A DNA stretch of 15,857 bases. Source: Actinomycetes bacterium (GTDB taxonomy: Bacteria; Actinomycetota; Actinomycetes; Actinomycetales; Beutenbergiaceae). The position numbers and the translations under genes are program-made. Shown piece by piece: positions 1 through 6,047 of the stretch. The notes under the pieces are model-generated. The model saw only the letters and a program-made list of their open reading frames with translations. It was not told the origin of the DNA and made no database searches. The stretch covers positions 1 through 15,857 of the forward strand of contig JAJYRV010000015.1 of assembly GCA_021793935.1 (NCBI GenBank), in the 5' to 3' direction. How positions within the stretch are numbered: the first letter of the stretch is position 1; each line of letters opens with the position of its first letter.

Positions 1-153
1 TCTGATCCGCCCGTTGCCGTCGCCGCCGCGAAACGGGCGCTGCCCGAGGGCGCTGTTCGGGTATATCCCCGCGCCTCGCACGCGCTCAACGGCGAGTTCC
101 CCGAGCAACTCGCTCGCGATATCGCCGCCTTTGTTGAGGGCCAGGGAAGCTAG
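1..153 (+). CDS. Probable alpha/beta hydrolase, C-terminal fragment
   Basis: Frame 1 is open from the window edge to a TAG at 151-153, giving the last 50 residues of a protein that starts outside the window. The end reads VYPRASHALNGEFPEQLARD followed by IAAFVE. This resembles the C-terminus of alpha/beta-hydrolase fold proteins, where a small-SHA-type motif carries the catalytic His and is followed by a Glu-Phe-Pro stretch and a final amphipathic helix that ends the domain. The nucleophile and acid lie outside the window, so the substrate cannot be inferred. It converges on the GntR regulator with only 3 nt between the two stop codons, leaving no room for a separate terminator. The family call rests on this short tail alone. 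Confidence 0.55.
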   Translation, partial: SDPPVAVAAAKRALPEGAVRVYPRASHALNGEFPEQLARDIAAFVEGQGS

Positions 154-156
154 GCC

Positions 157-936
157 TCATTCCCCCGCGCGTTCATCGGCAGCGATTCGAGCGGCCTCGA
201 TCCGTTCCTGATCGAGGGCGGAGCGCCGTAGCGGGGGGATGATCTCCTCGTCGGGGGTGAGGATGACGAGGTCATTGTCCATGTGATCGGCCATCGCGTG
301 GACGGCGTCGATGAAGTCCCCTCGGCGAACGGCATCGGCGATGCGCTCGTGTTCGCTCTGCATCGTGGCGGCGTCGCCGGCGTGGGTGAGCCGCGCCTGA
401 TTCTCCGGGGTCAGGAGCCGCTCATTGATGCCGGCATACAGGGAGGCGAGCAGGCGGTTCTTCGCCGCGTCGAAGAGAAGTTGGTGAAACCGGGCGGCGA
501 GCTCCTCAGAGGTGGGCGCAGAGCCGTGTGCGGGGCAGTGCGCGCCTTGCAGCTGCGTATCGATCGCGGCCTCGAGGGCCGAAACGTCTTCAGCGCTCCG
601 GTGCAGAGCAGCCTGTTGGGCCGCCTCGATCTCCAGGGCTCGGCGGTAACTCAACAGTTCCTCGAGCGTGTAAGCGGTGAGGAACTCCGAGAGCACCGCG
701 CTCGTGGGGGCGCTGGAGCGTACGAAGGTTCCCCTGCCGGGGAGGGCCTCGAGCATGCCGATACTCGCCAGCGATCGGACGGCTTCGCGGATCGTGGATC
801 GGCCGACGCCGAGCATTTCCGATAGCTCGGGTTCGATGGGGATCCGGGAGCCAACCTTCCATTCGCCGGTCGTGATCTGGCGGCGCAGATACGCCAATGT
901 GCTCCGGGCGCGCTCGGTTCCACTGGCTGTTGACAT
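157..936 (-). CDS. GntR-family (FadR/FCD type) transcriptional regulator
   Basis: This 259-residue protein has the length and layout of FadR-subfamily GntR regulators. The N-terminal winged helix-turn-helix (about residues 10-75) contains the typical stretches GSRIPIEPELSEMLGVGRST and IREAVRSL, then the wing GRGTFVR. An all-helical FCD effector domain follows (about 90-225). FCD domains usually bind a metal through one Asp and three His. H151, H196 and H218 fit the three His, but the position four residues before H151 is Ala147 rather than Asp, so the metal site may be altered. The ATG at 936 follows TATAAT-GGGAGG. The gene lies 42 nt downstream of the importer lipoprotein on the same strand and has its own promoter. 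Its ligand and targets are unknown; self-regulation through the inverted repeat at 948-960 is an inference. Confidence 0.9.
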   Translation of the reverse strand: MSTASGTERARSTLAYLRRQITTGEWKVGSRIPIEPELSEMLGVGRSTIREAVRSLASIGMLEALPGRGTFVRSSAPTSAVLSEFLTAYTLEELLSYRRALEIEAAQQAALHRSAEDVSALEAAIDTQLQGAHCPAHGSAPTSEELAARFHQLLFDAAKNRLLASLYAGINERLLTPENQARLTHAGDAATMQSEHERIADAVRRGDFIDAVHAMADHMDNDLVILTPDEEIIPPLRRSALDQERIEAARIAADERAGE

Positions 937-978
937 CCTCCCATTATACGGCGATGCCGTGACACCGCGTCAGAACGT
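937..978 (-). promoter_or_regulatory. Promoter of the GntR gene with short inverted repeat
   Basis: On the minus strand a perfect TATAAT (943-948) is followed by exactly six bases, GGGAGG, and then the ATG at 934-936. Transcription starting about seven bases after the -10 would begin at the start codon, making the mRNA leaderless and excluding the SD-like GGGAGG from it. A weak -35 (CTGACG) lies 19 bases upstream. The inverted repeat ACGGC-GAT-GCCGT (948-960) overlaps the last base of the -10 and lies in the spacer, a place suited to a GntR-type operator. That role is inferred from position only. Confidence 0.6.
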
Positions 979-1983
979 TCAGCCGGCGGGCGTGACTTCC
1001 TCGCCGAGCCAGGTCGCCAGTTCCTCGCGGCCCTCGATCGTCGCAGTGAAGCCCAGCGCCTGGAGCTTGCGGCCCTCCATGAGCAATACCCGCTCCTGGG
1101 AAACGGCGGGCAGGGCAGCTACCGCATCGTTCTCCAGCAGCGGCGCGAAGATCCGATCGCCGGATCCGTTCATGTCGACGAGCAAGATCGCGTCCGGTTC
1201 GGCGGCGATGACCTGTTCTGCAGAGATCGGGCCGCTGCGCTCGAAGCCGAGGTCCGCCCCAGCGTCCTCGGCGCCGGCCAAGCGGAGAACCTCGAGGGGG
1301 AACGCCTCCCCGGCGACGACGAACGGCTGGCCGGCTTGGTTACTGAGCGCGAGCACCTTCGGCCGGTCTGCTTCAGGGATGTCCTCTTCGACAAGTCCTT
1401 CAGTGAGAGAGGTGGTGAGGTCATCGGCTGCGTCTTCTAACCCGAGTGCCTCGCCGACGATGGCGATGTTCGAGGTGATGTCGTCCAGGTTCGCCCAGTG
1501 GTTGGGAAGGGTGAGCACGGGAATGCCGGCGCCCTCGAGCACCTTCGCCACCCCCTCTTCGAGCCCCCTGCGGGTGCTGAGCAGCACGAGGTCGGGATCC
1601 GCGGCGATCACGGCTTCCGCGTCAACGCTGCCCTCGGTGGGAGCGTGATTCTCAACGTCAGCCATCTCCTGGGCGTGGCTGGAGATGACCGGGTTGGCGA
1701 GCGATTCCTGCACGAGGACCAACCGGTCGGTCGCGCCCAGGCTCGCGACGAGTTCACCTGTTTCGTACGTCAACGCGGCGATCCGGGTGGGTTCGGCCTC
1801 GAGGGTCACCGTTGCCTCCGGTTCGCCCTGCCCGCCGGGAATATCCAGAGTGCGGGGGTAGGCGGATTCTTCTTCAGCGGGAGCGGATGCCGGCGTCTCC
1901 TGCGATGCATCGTCGGCGGGGGCAGACGAGCAACCGGCGAGCAGGAGCGCGGCAGCAGAAAAGCAGAGCAGGCGGAGGCGCAT
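979..1983 (-). CDS. Lipoprotein substrate-binding protein of an iron-complex/heme-type ABC importer
   Basis: This 334-residue protein begins with a lipoprotein signal peptide. A hydrophobic stretch ends in the lipobox LLAGC, with Cys18 as the lipidated residue, followed by a Ser/Ala/Glu-rich linker to about residue 45. The rest is a class-III (helical-backbone) periplasmic-binding fold with two similar lobes. The lobes include TRIAALTYETGELVASLG and, in the second lobe, AFPLEVLRLAG. Glu77 and Glu231 sit where this family has the acidic residues that dock onto permease arginines. An AAGGA ribosome site lies 4 nt before the ATG. It is the third gene of the permease-ATPase-binding protein operon, 16 nt after the ATPase. 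Cargo may be heme, a siderophore, cobalamin or a porphyrin. The usual HmuT heme-ligand context is not evident, so I do not assign hmuT. Confidence 0.88.
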   Translation of the reverse strand: MRLRLLCFSAAALLLAGCSSAPADDASQETPASAPAEEESAYPRTLDIPGGQGEPEATVTLEAEPTRIAALTYETGELVASLGATDRLVLVQESLANPVISSHAQEMADVENHAPTEGSVDAEAVIAADPDLVLLSTRRGLEEGVAKVLEGAGIPVLTLPNHWANLDDITSNIAIVGEALGLEDAADDLTTSLTEGLVEEDIPEADRPKVLALSNQAGQPFVVAGEAFPLEVLRLAGAEDAGADLGFERSGPISAEQVIAAEPDAILLVDMNGSGDRIFAPLLENDAVAALPAVSQERVLLMEGRKLQALGFTATIEGREELATWLGEEVTPAG

Positions 1984-1999
1984 ATGGTCCTTTCGGGTG

Positions 2000-2800
2000 T
2001 CAGGAGGCCGCCCGGCGCGGGCGGGTGAAGGTGGTGGCGGTGGGGCAGGAGACGCGCACGAGGCTGAGCGTGGGCGAGCCGCTCGGGGAATCGAACACTT
2101 CGGCGGTGACCCCGTAGACCTGCCGGATGAGACCGGTGGTCAGCACTTCGGTGGGCGTGCCGAACGTCGCCGCACCGCCGGCGATCACCGCAACGCGGTC
2201 GGCCCAACGCAGCGCTTGGGTGAGATCGTGCATAGTGACGACGACGATGTGGCCCGCGCTCGCGCGCTCCTTGAGTGCATGCAACACAGTGAGCTGGTGG
2301 CTCAGGTCGAGCGCCGAGGTCGGCTCGTCCAGGAGCATCACGGGGGCGTCCTGAGCGAGGCAGCGGGCGACTTGGACGAGCTGCCGCTCGCCTCCCGACA
2401 GGCGCGCGTAGCTGCGCTCGGCGAGGTGGGCGACGCCGAGCCGGTCCAATGCGCGCCTGCTGCGGGCCTCGGAGTCCGCCGTGTGCCCGGCGGCGCGGGC
2501 GCCGACGGCGACGACGTCACCTGCGCGCAGATCGTTCGGCGCGAACGTGTCCTGGCCGACGAACGAGACGACCTTGGCGAGCTGGCGGGGCCGAAGCTGG
2601 CCGAGCGCCGTCGTCCCATAGCGGGCCGTGCCGGAGCGTTCGATGCCGCGGCCGATGATGGCGCTGAGAAGGCTGGATTTTCCCGTGCCGTTGGGACCCA
2701 CGACCCCCACGAGCGTGCCGGGGGCGATCCGCTCGCTGATCGGGGCGAACAGGGGGCGGCCGCGATGGGCGACGAGTTGGTCGAGGACGAGGTCTGTCAT
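2000..2800 (-). CDS. ABC importer ATPase (FecE/HmuV/BtuD type)
   Basis: This 266-residue nucleotide-binding subunit powers uptake through the FecCD permease encoded just upstream. All catalytic motifs are intact: Walker A GPNGTGKS (35-42), Q-loop Gln83, signature LSGGERQ (134-140), Walker B VMLLDEP (154-160) and switch His191. The C-terminal tail of about 35 residues after VYGVTAEVF is typical in start but ends in an extra basic, low-complexity stretch. The ATG overlaps the permease stop codon by four bases (ATGA at 2797-2800), indicating translational coupling. The signature and the pairing with FecCD define the class. They do not separate heme from siderophore, cobalamin or porphyrin substrates. 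Confidence 0.93.
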   Translation of the reverse strand: MTDLVLDQLVAHRGRPLFAPISERIAPGTLVGVVGPNGTGKSSLLSAIIGRGIERSGTARYGTTALGQLRPRQLAKVVSFVGQDTFAPNDLRAGDVVAVGARAAGHTADSEARSRRALDRLGVAHLAERSYARLSGGERQLVQVARCLAQDAPVMLLDEPTSALDLSHQLTVLHALKERASAGHIVVVTMHDLTQALRWADRVAVIAGGAATFGTPTEVLTTGLIRQVYGVTAEVFDSPSGSPTLSLVRVSCPTATTFTRPRRAAS

Positions 2801-3873
2801 GCGGGCCGCCGCGAAAGCAGGAGGGCGAGGAATACCGGGGCGCCGATGACCGCGCAGACTGCTCCGGTCTGCACGACGACGTTCACCGAGGACGCGCGCG
2901 CGATCGTGTCGGCGATGACGAGGAAGAGCGCGCCGCCGGCGATGGATAGGGGCAGGAGGAGGGCGTGTTTGGCGCCGATGAGGAGCCGCACCGCGTGGGG
3001 GACCACGAGCCCGACGAAGCTAATGATGCCCGAGACCGCGACGGCAGCGCCCGTGACGAGGGAGGCGATGAGCAGCAGCAGCAGGCGGCTGCGGTGCACA
3101 TCGTAACCGGAGGTGTTTGCGACGTCGTCACCCAGGAGGAGCGCATCGAGCGCACCCACGCGCGAGCCGAGGATGAGCAGGCCCAGGAGAATCGGGCCGG
3201 CGGCGATGGCGGCGTGGGTCCAGGTTCGCAGTTCCAAATCGCCCGCGAGCCAGAACACGGCGCCGCGGGCGAGGGCGTCGTCGCGTGCGTTGGCGACGAG
3301 GATGGAGATGATCGCGCCCGCGAAGGCGTTGATGGAGACCCCGACGAGGATGATCGTGTAACTGCCCGTGCCCCGCTGGGTGTGCAGCACCACCTGAAGC
3401 AACAACGCAACGGCAAGGCTGCCCGCGAAGGCGGCGAACGGCACGCCCCACTGCAGGCTTCCGCTGAGGCCGAGGGTGATCCCGGCCACCGCGCCGACGG
3501 CGGCACCCGCGGAGACCCCGGTGACGCCCGGCTCGGCGAGCGGATTGCGGAAGACGGCTTGCATGACCACACCGACACCGGCGAGGGCGCCGCCGACGAG
3601 CATCGCCACGATGATGCGGGGCAGGCGGATCGACCAGACCACCGTGCTCACCTGATCGGCGGAGGGGGAGAAGATCGCTTCGAGCGCGGCGAGGGGGTCG
3701 AGGCGCAGGGTACCCAAGATCACACTGAGCGCCGCAGTCGCGATGAGTGCGCAAAGGATCCCGGCGGTGAGCCACCCCACCCGCCGACGGTGCGTGCGGG
3801 GCGCCGGGCTTGCGTCGGCGGCGGTTTCGGGCGGAGATCCGGGGGATCGAGGTCGGGTCGCGAGCTCGGTCAT
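2797..3873 (-). CDS. FecCD-family ABC importer permease (HmuU/BtuC-like)
   Basis: This 358-residue polytopic membrane protein, with about ten predicted helices, belongs to the FecCD/BtuC family. After a hydrophilic N-terminal tail of about 30 residues, the first helix starts near VGWLTAGILCALIATAAL. The family's cytoplasmic signature follows (RLPRIIVAMLVGGALAGVG, then QAVFRNPLAEPG). Near the end come GIISFVGLVVPHAVRLLIG and IGAPVFLALLL, the usual coupling and terminal elements. I chose the ATG at 3873 (MTELATRP) because AGGGAG lies 4-5 nt before it. An upstream in-frame ATG at 3957 would put the start inside the inverted repeat and add 28 Pro/Arg-rich residues. This is the first gene of the importer operon, transcribed away from the ferrochelatase gene. 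Confidence 0.92.
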   Translation of the reverse strand: MTELATRPRSPGSPPETAADASPAPRTHRRRVGWLTAGILCALIATAALSVILGTLRLDPLAALEAIFSPSADQVSTVVWSIRLPRIIVAMLVGGALAGVGVVMQAVFRNPLAEPGVTGVSAGAAVGAVAGITLGLSGSLQWGVPFAAFAGSLAVALLLQVVLHTQRGTGSYTIILVGVSINAFAGAIISILVANARDDALARGAVFWLAGDLELRTWTHAAIAAGPILLGLLILGSRVGALDALLLGDDVANTSGYDVHRSRLLLLLIASLVTGAAVAVSGIISFVGLVVPHAVRLLIGAKHALLLPLSIAGGALFLVIADTIARASSVNVVVQTGAVCAVIGAPVFLALLLSRRPA

Positions 3874-4028
3874 CACACTCCCTGGGCGTGGTCGGGGCTC
3901 GGCGGGTACGGGCTGGGGGCGCGTGCGCCCTGACCCAGCTATGCACAAAAAGTTCATCAGATCAAGACTTCATCTGATGTTAGCATGGCGATGTCCATGC
4001 CCTTGAACAGACAGGATTCTTTGCGCCC
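3874..4028. promoter_or_regulatory. Divergent control region between importer operon and cpfC
   Basis: This 155-nt non-coding stretch separates the importer operon (-) from cpfC-chdC (+). For the minus direction, TTGATC (3960-3965) with CATAGC 16 nt downstream (3938-3943) is a weak promoter candidate. For the plus direction, TAGCAT (3981-3986) is a possible -10 lying 42 nt before the cpfC ATG. Both overlap or flank the inverted repeat at 3955-3979. An AGGA (4013-4016) lies 12 nt before the cpfC ATG, so its ribosome site is weak. I see no convincing IdeR/DtxR box. Confidence 0.5.
3955..3979. promoter_or_regulatory. Perfect 8-bp inverted repeat, probable operator
   Basis: CATCAGAT (3955-3962) and ATCTGATG (3972-3979) are exact reverse complements separated by 9 bp, so the half-site centres are 17 bp apart, near one and a half helical turns. 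With the preceding bases the two halves also read as near-direct repeats, TTCATCAGAT (3953-3962) and TTCATCTGAT (3969-3978). It is the most AT-rich, most symmetrical element in the divergent region and overlaps the candidate -35 of the importer promoter. A dimeric repressor site serving both operons is the best reading. The protein that binds it is unknown. Confidence 0.55.
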
Positions 4029-5126
4029 ATGAACCGCAGGCTTGCTCCCTACGACGCGTTACTCGTGTGTTCTTTCGGGGGGCCGAACTCCTCAGAAGAT
4101 GTTGTCCCGTTCCTACGTAACGTCGTCCGCGGGAAGGGAGTCCCGGATGAACGCCTCGAAGAGGTGGGGGAACACTATTACGCTTTCGGCGGCAAGAGCC
4201 CGATCAACGAGCAGAACATCGCGTTGCGCCAGGCGCTCGCGGACGAGCTCGCGCGCCGCGGCCTCGATCTGCCGGTGATCTGGGGGAACCGGAATTGGCA
4301 CCCCTACACCGTCGATGCGCTGCGCGATGCCCACGCATTCGGTGCGCGACGCCTCCTCGTGATCCTCACCAGCGCCTATGCCTCCTACTCCAGCACCCGC
4401 CAGTACCGGGAGCACCTCGCCGCCAGCCTCGCCGACCTCGGCCCCGCCGGCGGGGAGCTGCAGCTAGATATCCTGCGCCCCTTCTTCAACGATCCCGGGT
4501 TCATCGGCGCGAACGTCGATGCGATCCGTGCGGCGGGCAGCGAGCTCGGCGGGCTTGATGGGGTGCACATCGCCTACATCACCCACTCCATTCCCACCAC
4601 GATGCAGCAAGCCTCGGAGGTGACCGGCCCCGGCTACCGAGAACAACACGAGGATGTCCGCGCCGTCATCGACGGCGACCTCCGGGCGGACGGGGCGAAC
4701 ATCACCTCCTCCCTCTCGTACTGCTCGCGGTCGGGAGCGCCGTCGACGCCGTGGCTCGAGCCGGACATCAACGATCACCTCGCCGATCTCGCGGCGGCGG
4801 GGCACCAGAAGGTGGTGCTCGCGCCGATCGGGTTCGTCTCCGATCACATGGAGGTCGTGTGGGATCTCGACACCGAAGCGGCCGAGACCGCGCGCGGACT
4901 GGGCTTCGAGGTCGCTCGTTCCGCGACCGTTGGCGTAGCCGAGCGGTTCATCACCGGACTGGTCGACCTCGTCGTCGAACGCGCTGCCCGGGAGCGGGGG
5001 GAGGCCCCGGCCGTGCACGTTCGTGGCGAACTGGGTGCCTTCCCCGATGAAGCGCCGCCCGGGAGCCACCGGATGCGCCACGGCGAAGTGACCGGGATCC
5101 CCGTCATCGCCGGCACCGCCGATTGA
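4029..5126 (+). CDS. cpfC: Coproporphyrin ferrochelatase (coproheme synthase)
   Basis: This 365-residue protein inserts Fe2+ into coproporphyrin III to make coproheme in the coproporphyrin-dependent pathway. The ferrochelatase fold is clear: ALLVCSFGGPNSSEDVVPFL at the start, THSIP with the metal-site His186, SRSGAPSTPWLEPDINDHL in the middle, and GFVSDHMEVVWDLD containing the paired acid Glu275. The protein has only two cysteines (C14 and C232) and none after residue 232. It therefore cannot form the four-Cys [2Fe-2S] cluster described for M. tuberculosis ferrochelatase, whose ligands lie mostly in the C-terminal tail. The neighbouring chdC places it in the coproporphyrin branch rather than the protoporphyrin branch. 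The ATG has only a distant AGGA (12 nt). It is divergent from the importer operon and 43 nt upstream of chdC. Confidence 0.95.
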   Translation: MNRRLAPYDALLVCSFGGPNSSEDVVPFLRNVVRGKGVPDERLEEVGEHYYAFGGKSPINEQNIALRQALADELARRGLDLPVIWGNRNWHPYTVDALRDAHAFGARRLLVILTSAYASYSSTRQYREHLAASLADLGPAGGELQLDILRPFFNDPGFIGANVDAIRAAGSELGGLDGVHIAYITHSIPTTMQQASEVTGPGYREQHEDVRAVIDGDLRADGANITSSLSYCSRSGAPSTPWLEPDINDHLADLAAAGHQKVVLAPIGFVSDHMEVVWDLDTEAAETARGLGFEVARSATVGVAERFITGLVDLVVERAARERGEAPAVHVRGELGAFPDEAPPGSHRMRHGEVTGIPVIAGTAD

Positions 5127-5169
5127 TCCCAGAGTTCCAACTAGTTTTTTCACCGATAAGGGAGTTTTC

Positions 5170-5850
5170 ATGACCGAACAAGACCACGACGTGCCCGCGG
5201 CCTACCTCATGTACAGCGTATTTCGCGCCAGCGAGCGCATCCCCGGCGAGGCGGACCGCGCGGAGCTCGCGCGCGACGTCGAGACCGCCCTCGCAAGCAT
5301 CGAGGGGCTGACGGTACGCGGCTGGTACGACGTGTCCGGTTTTCGCGCTGACGCCGACGTCATGGTCTGGTGGTGGGCGCCTCGGGCCGAAGCGCTCCAA
5401 GAGGCCTACCACCGGCTCCTGGCCAGCGCACTCGGCGAATACCTCACCCCGGTGTGGTCGCAGGTCGGGACGCACCGCCCAGCAGAGTTCAACCGGGCGC
5501 ACGTGCCCTCCTTCCTCCAGGGGACCGAACCCGGGAGCTACCTGTGCGTGTACCCGTTCGTGCGCAGCTACGACTGGTACTTGCTGCCCGAGGCGGAACG
5601 GGCGACGATGCTGCGCGATCACGGGATGGCTGCGCGGGGATTCGAAGACGTCCAGCCCAACACGGTTGCCTCGTTCGGTCTCGGCGATTACGAGTGGCTG
5701 CTGGGCTTCGAGGCCGACGGGCTCGACCGCATTGTGGATCTCATGCGCGCCCTGCGGAACACCGAAGCGCGCCGGCACGTGCGCGAAGAGATTCCGTTCT
5801 ACACCGGGCCGCGCGCGCCGCTCGCGGAGCTCGTTTCCCGGCTCCCGTAG
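5170..5850 (+). CDS. chdC: Coproheme decarboxylase (HemQ, chlorite dismutase-like family)
   Basis: This 226-residue enzyme decarboxylates two propionates of coproheme with peroxide to yield heme b, the last step after CpfC. The actinobacterial active-site set is present: distal His111 (in NRAHVPSF), catalytic Tyr128 (in YPFVRSYDWYLL) and proximal His151 (in RDHGMAARGF). The 17- and 23-residue spacings match His118, Tyr135 and His158 of the Corynebacterium diphtheriae enzyme, offset by seven. Length is normal for the short single-domain actinobacterial form. AAGGGAG lies about 5 nt before the ATG, a strong ribosome site. It follows cpfC by 43 nt and is probably co-transcribed. A hairpin at 5895-5931 may end the transcript. 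Confidence 0.96.
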   Translation: MTEQDHDVPAAYLMYSVFRASERIPGEADRAELARDVETALASIEGLTVRGWYDVSGFRADADVMVWWWAPRAEALQEAYHRLLASALGEYLTPVWSQVGTHRPAEFNRAHVPSFLQGTEPGSYLCVYPFVRSYDWYLLPEAERATMLRDHGMAARGFEDVQPNTVASFGLGDYEWLLGFEADGLDRIVDLMRALRNTEARRHVREEIPFYTGPRAPLAELVSRLP

Positions 5851-6047
5851 GGCCCCTCAGCAGGGCACGCGCTGTGCGCAGGTTGTGCCGGCGCGGCCTC
5901 TCGAGTTGGACAGGCGCCGCCTCGAGGGGCCGGCTGGCGTGCCCGAAAATCTCCGCCACGAAAATCCCGTGCCGGCGCGGGCCGGAGATGTTGTAGCGTG
6001 TACCGGTCGAGGCCGGGAGGCTCGGCGGGGAAAATGGAGGAGATCAA
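5851..6047. other. Non-coding gap between chdC and ABC ATPase
   Basis: This 197-nt GC-rich stretch holds no credible gene. It contains the hairpin at 5895-5931 and a perfect 12-bp direct repeat GTGCCGGCGCGG (5885-5896 and 5969-5980). The inverted pair ATCTCCG/CGGAGAT (5949-5955, 5983-5989) flanks the second repeat copy. TAGCGT (5994-5999) is a possible -10 about 48 nt before the next gene. GGAGG at 6036-6040 is that gene's ribosome site. Confidence 0.6.
5895..5931 (+). terminator. Terminator-like hairpin after chdC (no U-tract)
   Basis: GGCCTCTCGAG (5895-5905) pairs with CTCGAGGGGCC (5921-5931): 11 pairs, one of them G-U in the RNA, around a 15-nt loop. It begins 45 nt after the chdC stop. 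There is no run of T after it, so it would be a weak or factor-dependent terminator, or an RNA-stability element at the 3' end of the cpfC-chdC transcript. Confidence 0.45.

Noticed and set aside
14..211. Plus-strand 65-codon frame at the window start
   Set aside because: Pro/Arg/Ser-rich and runs in another frame across the hydrolase stop and the GntR 3' end; frame 1 carries the credible hydrolase tail.
677..1648. Plus-strand open frame of 323 codons
   Set aside because: Ser/Ala/Arg-rich translation antisense to both the lipoprotein and GntR genes, crossing their gap; no domain.
1997..3106. Plus-strand open frame of 369 codons
   Set aside because: It lies antisense to the importer ATPase and permease, has low-complexity Arg/Gly/Ala/Asp-rich translation and matches no family; it is a GC-rich shadow frame.
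2965..3933. Plus-strand open frame of 322 codons
   Set aside because: Antisense to the FecCD permease, very rich in Glu, Asp, Gly and Arg, as expected from the reverse of hydrophobic codons.
3972..3992. IdeR/DtxR-like box in the divergent control region
   Set aside because: GTTAGCATGG shares only a few bases with the TTAGGTTAGSCTAACCTAA consensus, so there is no real match.
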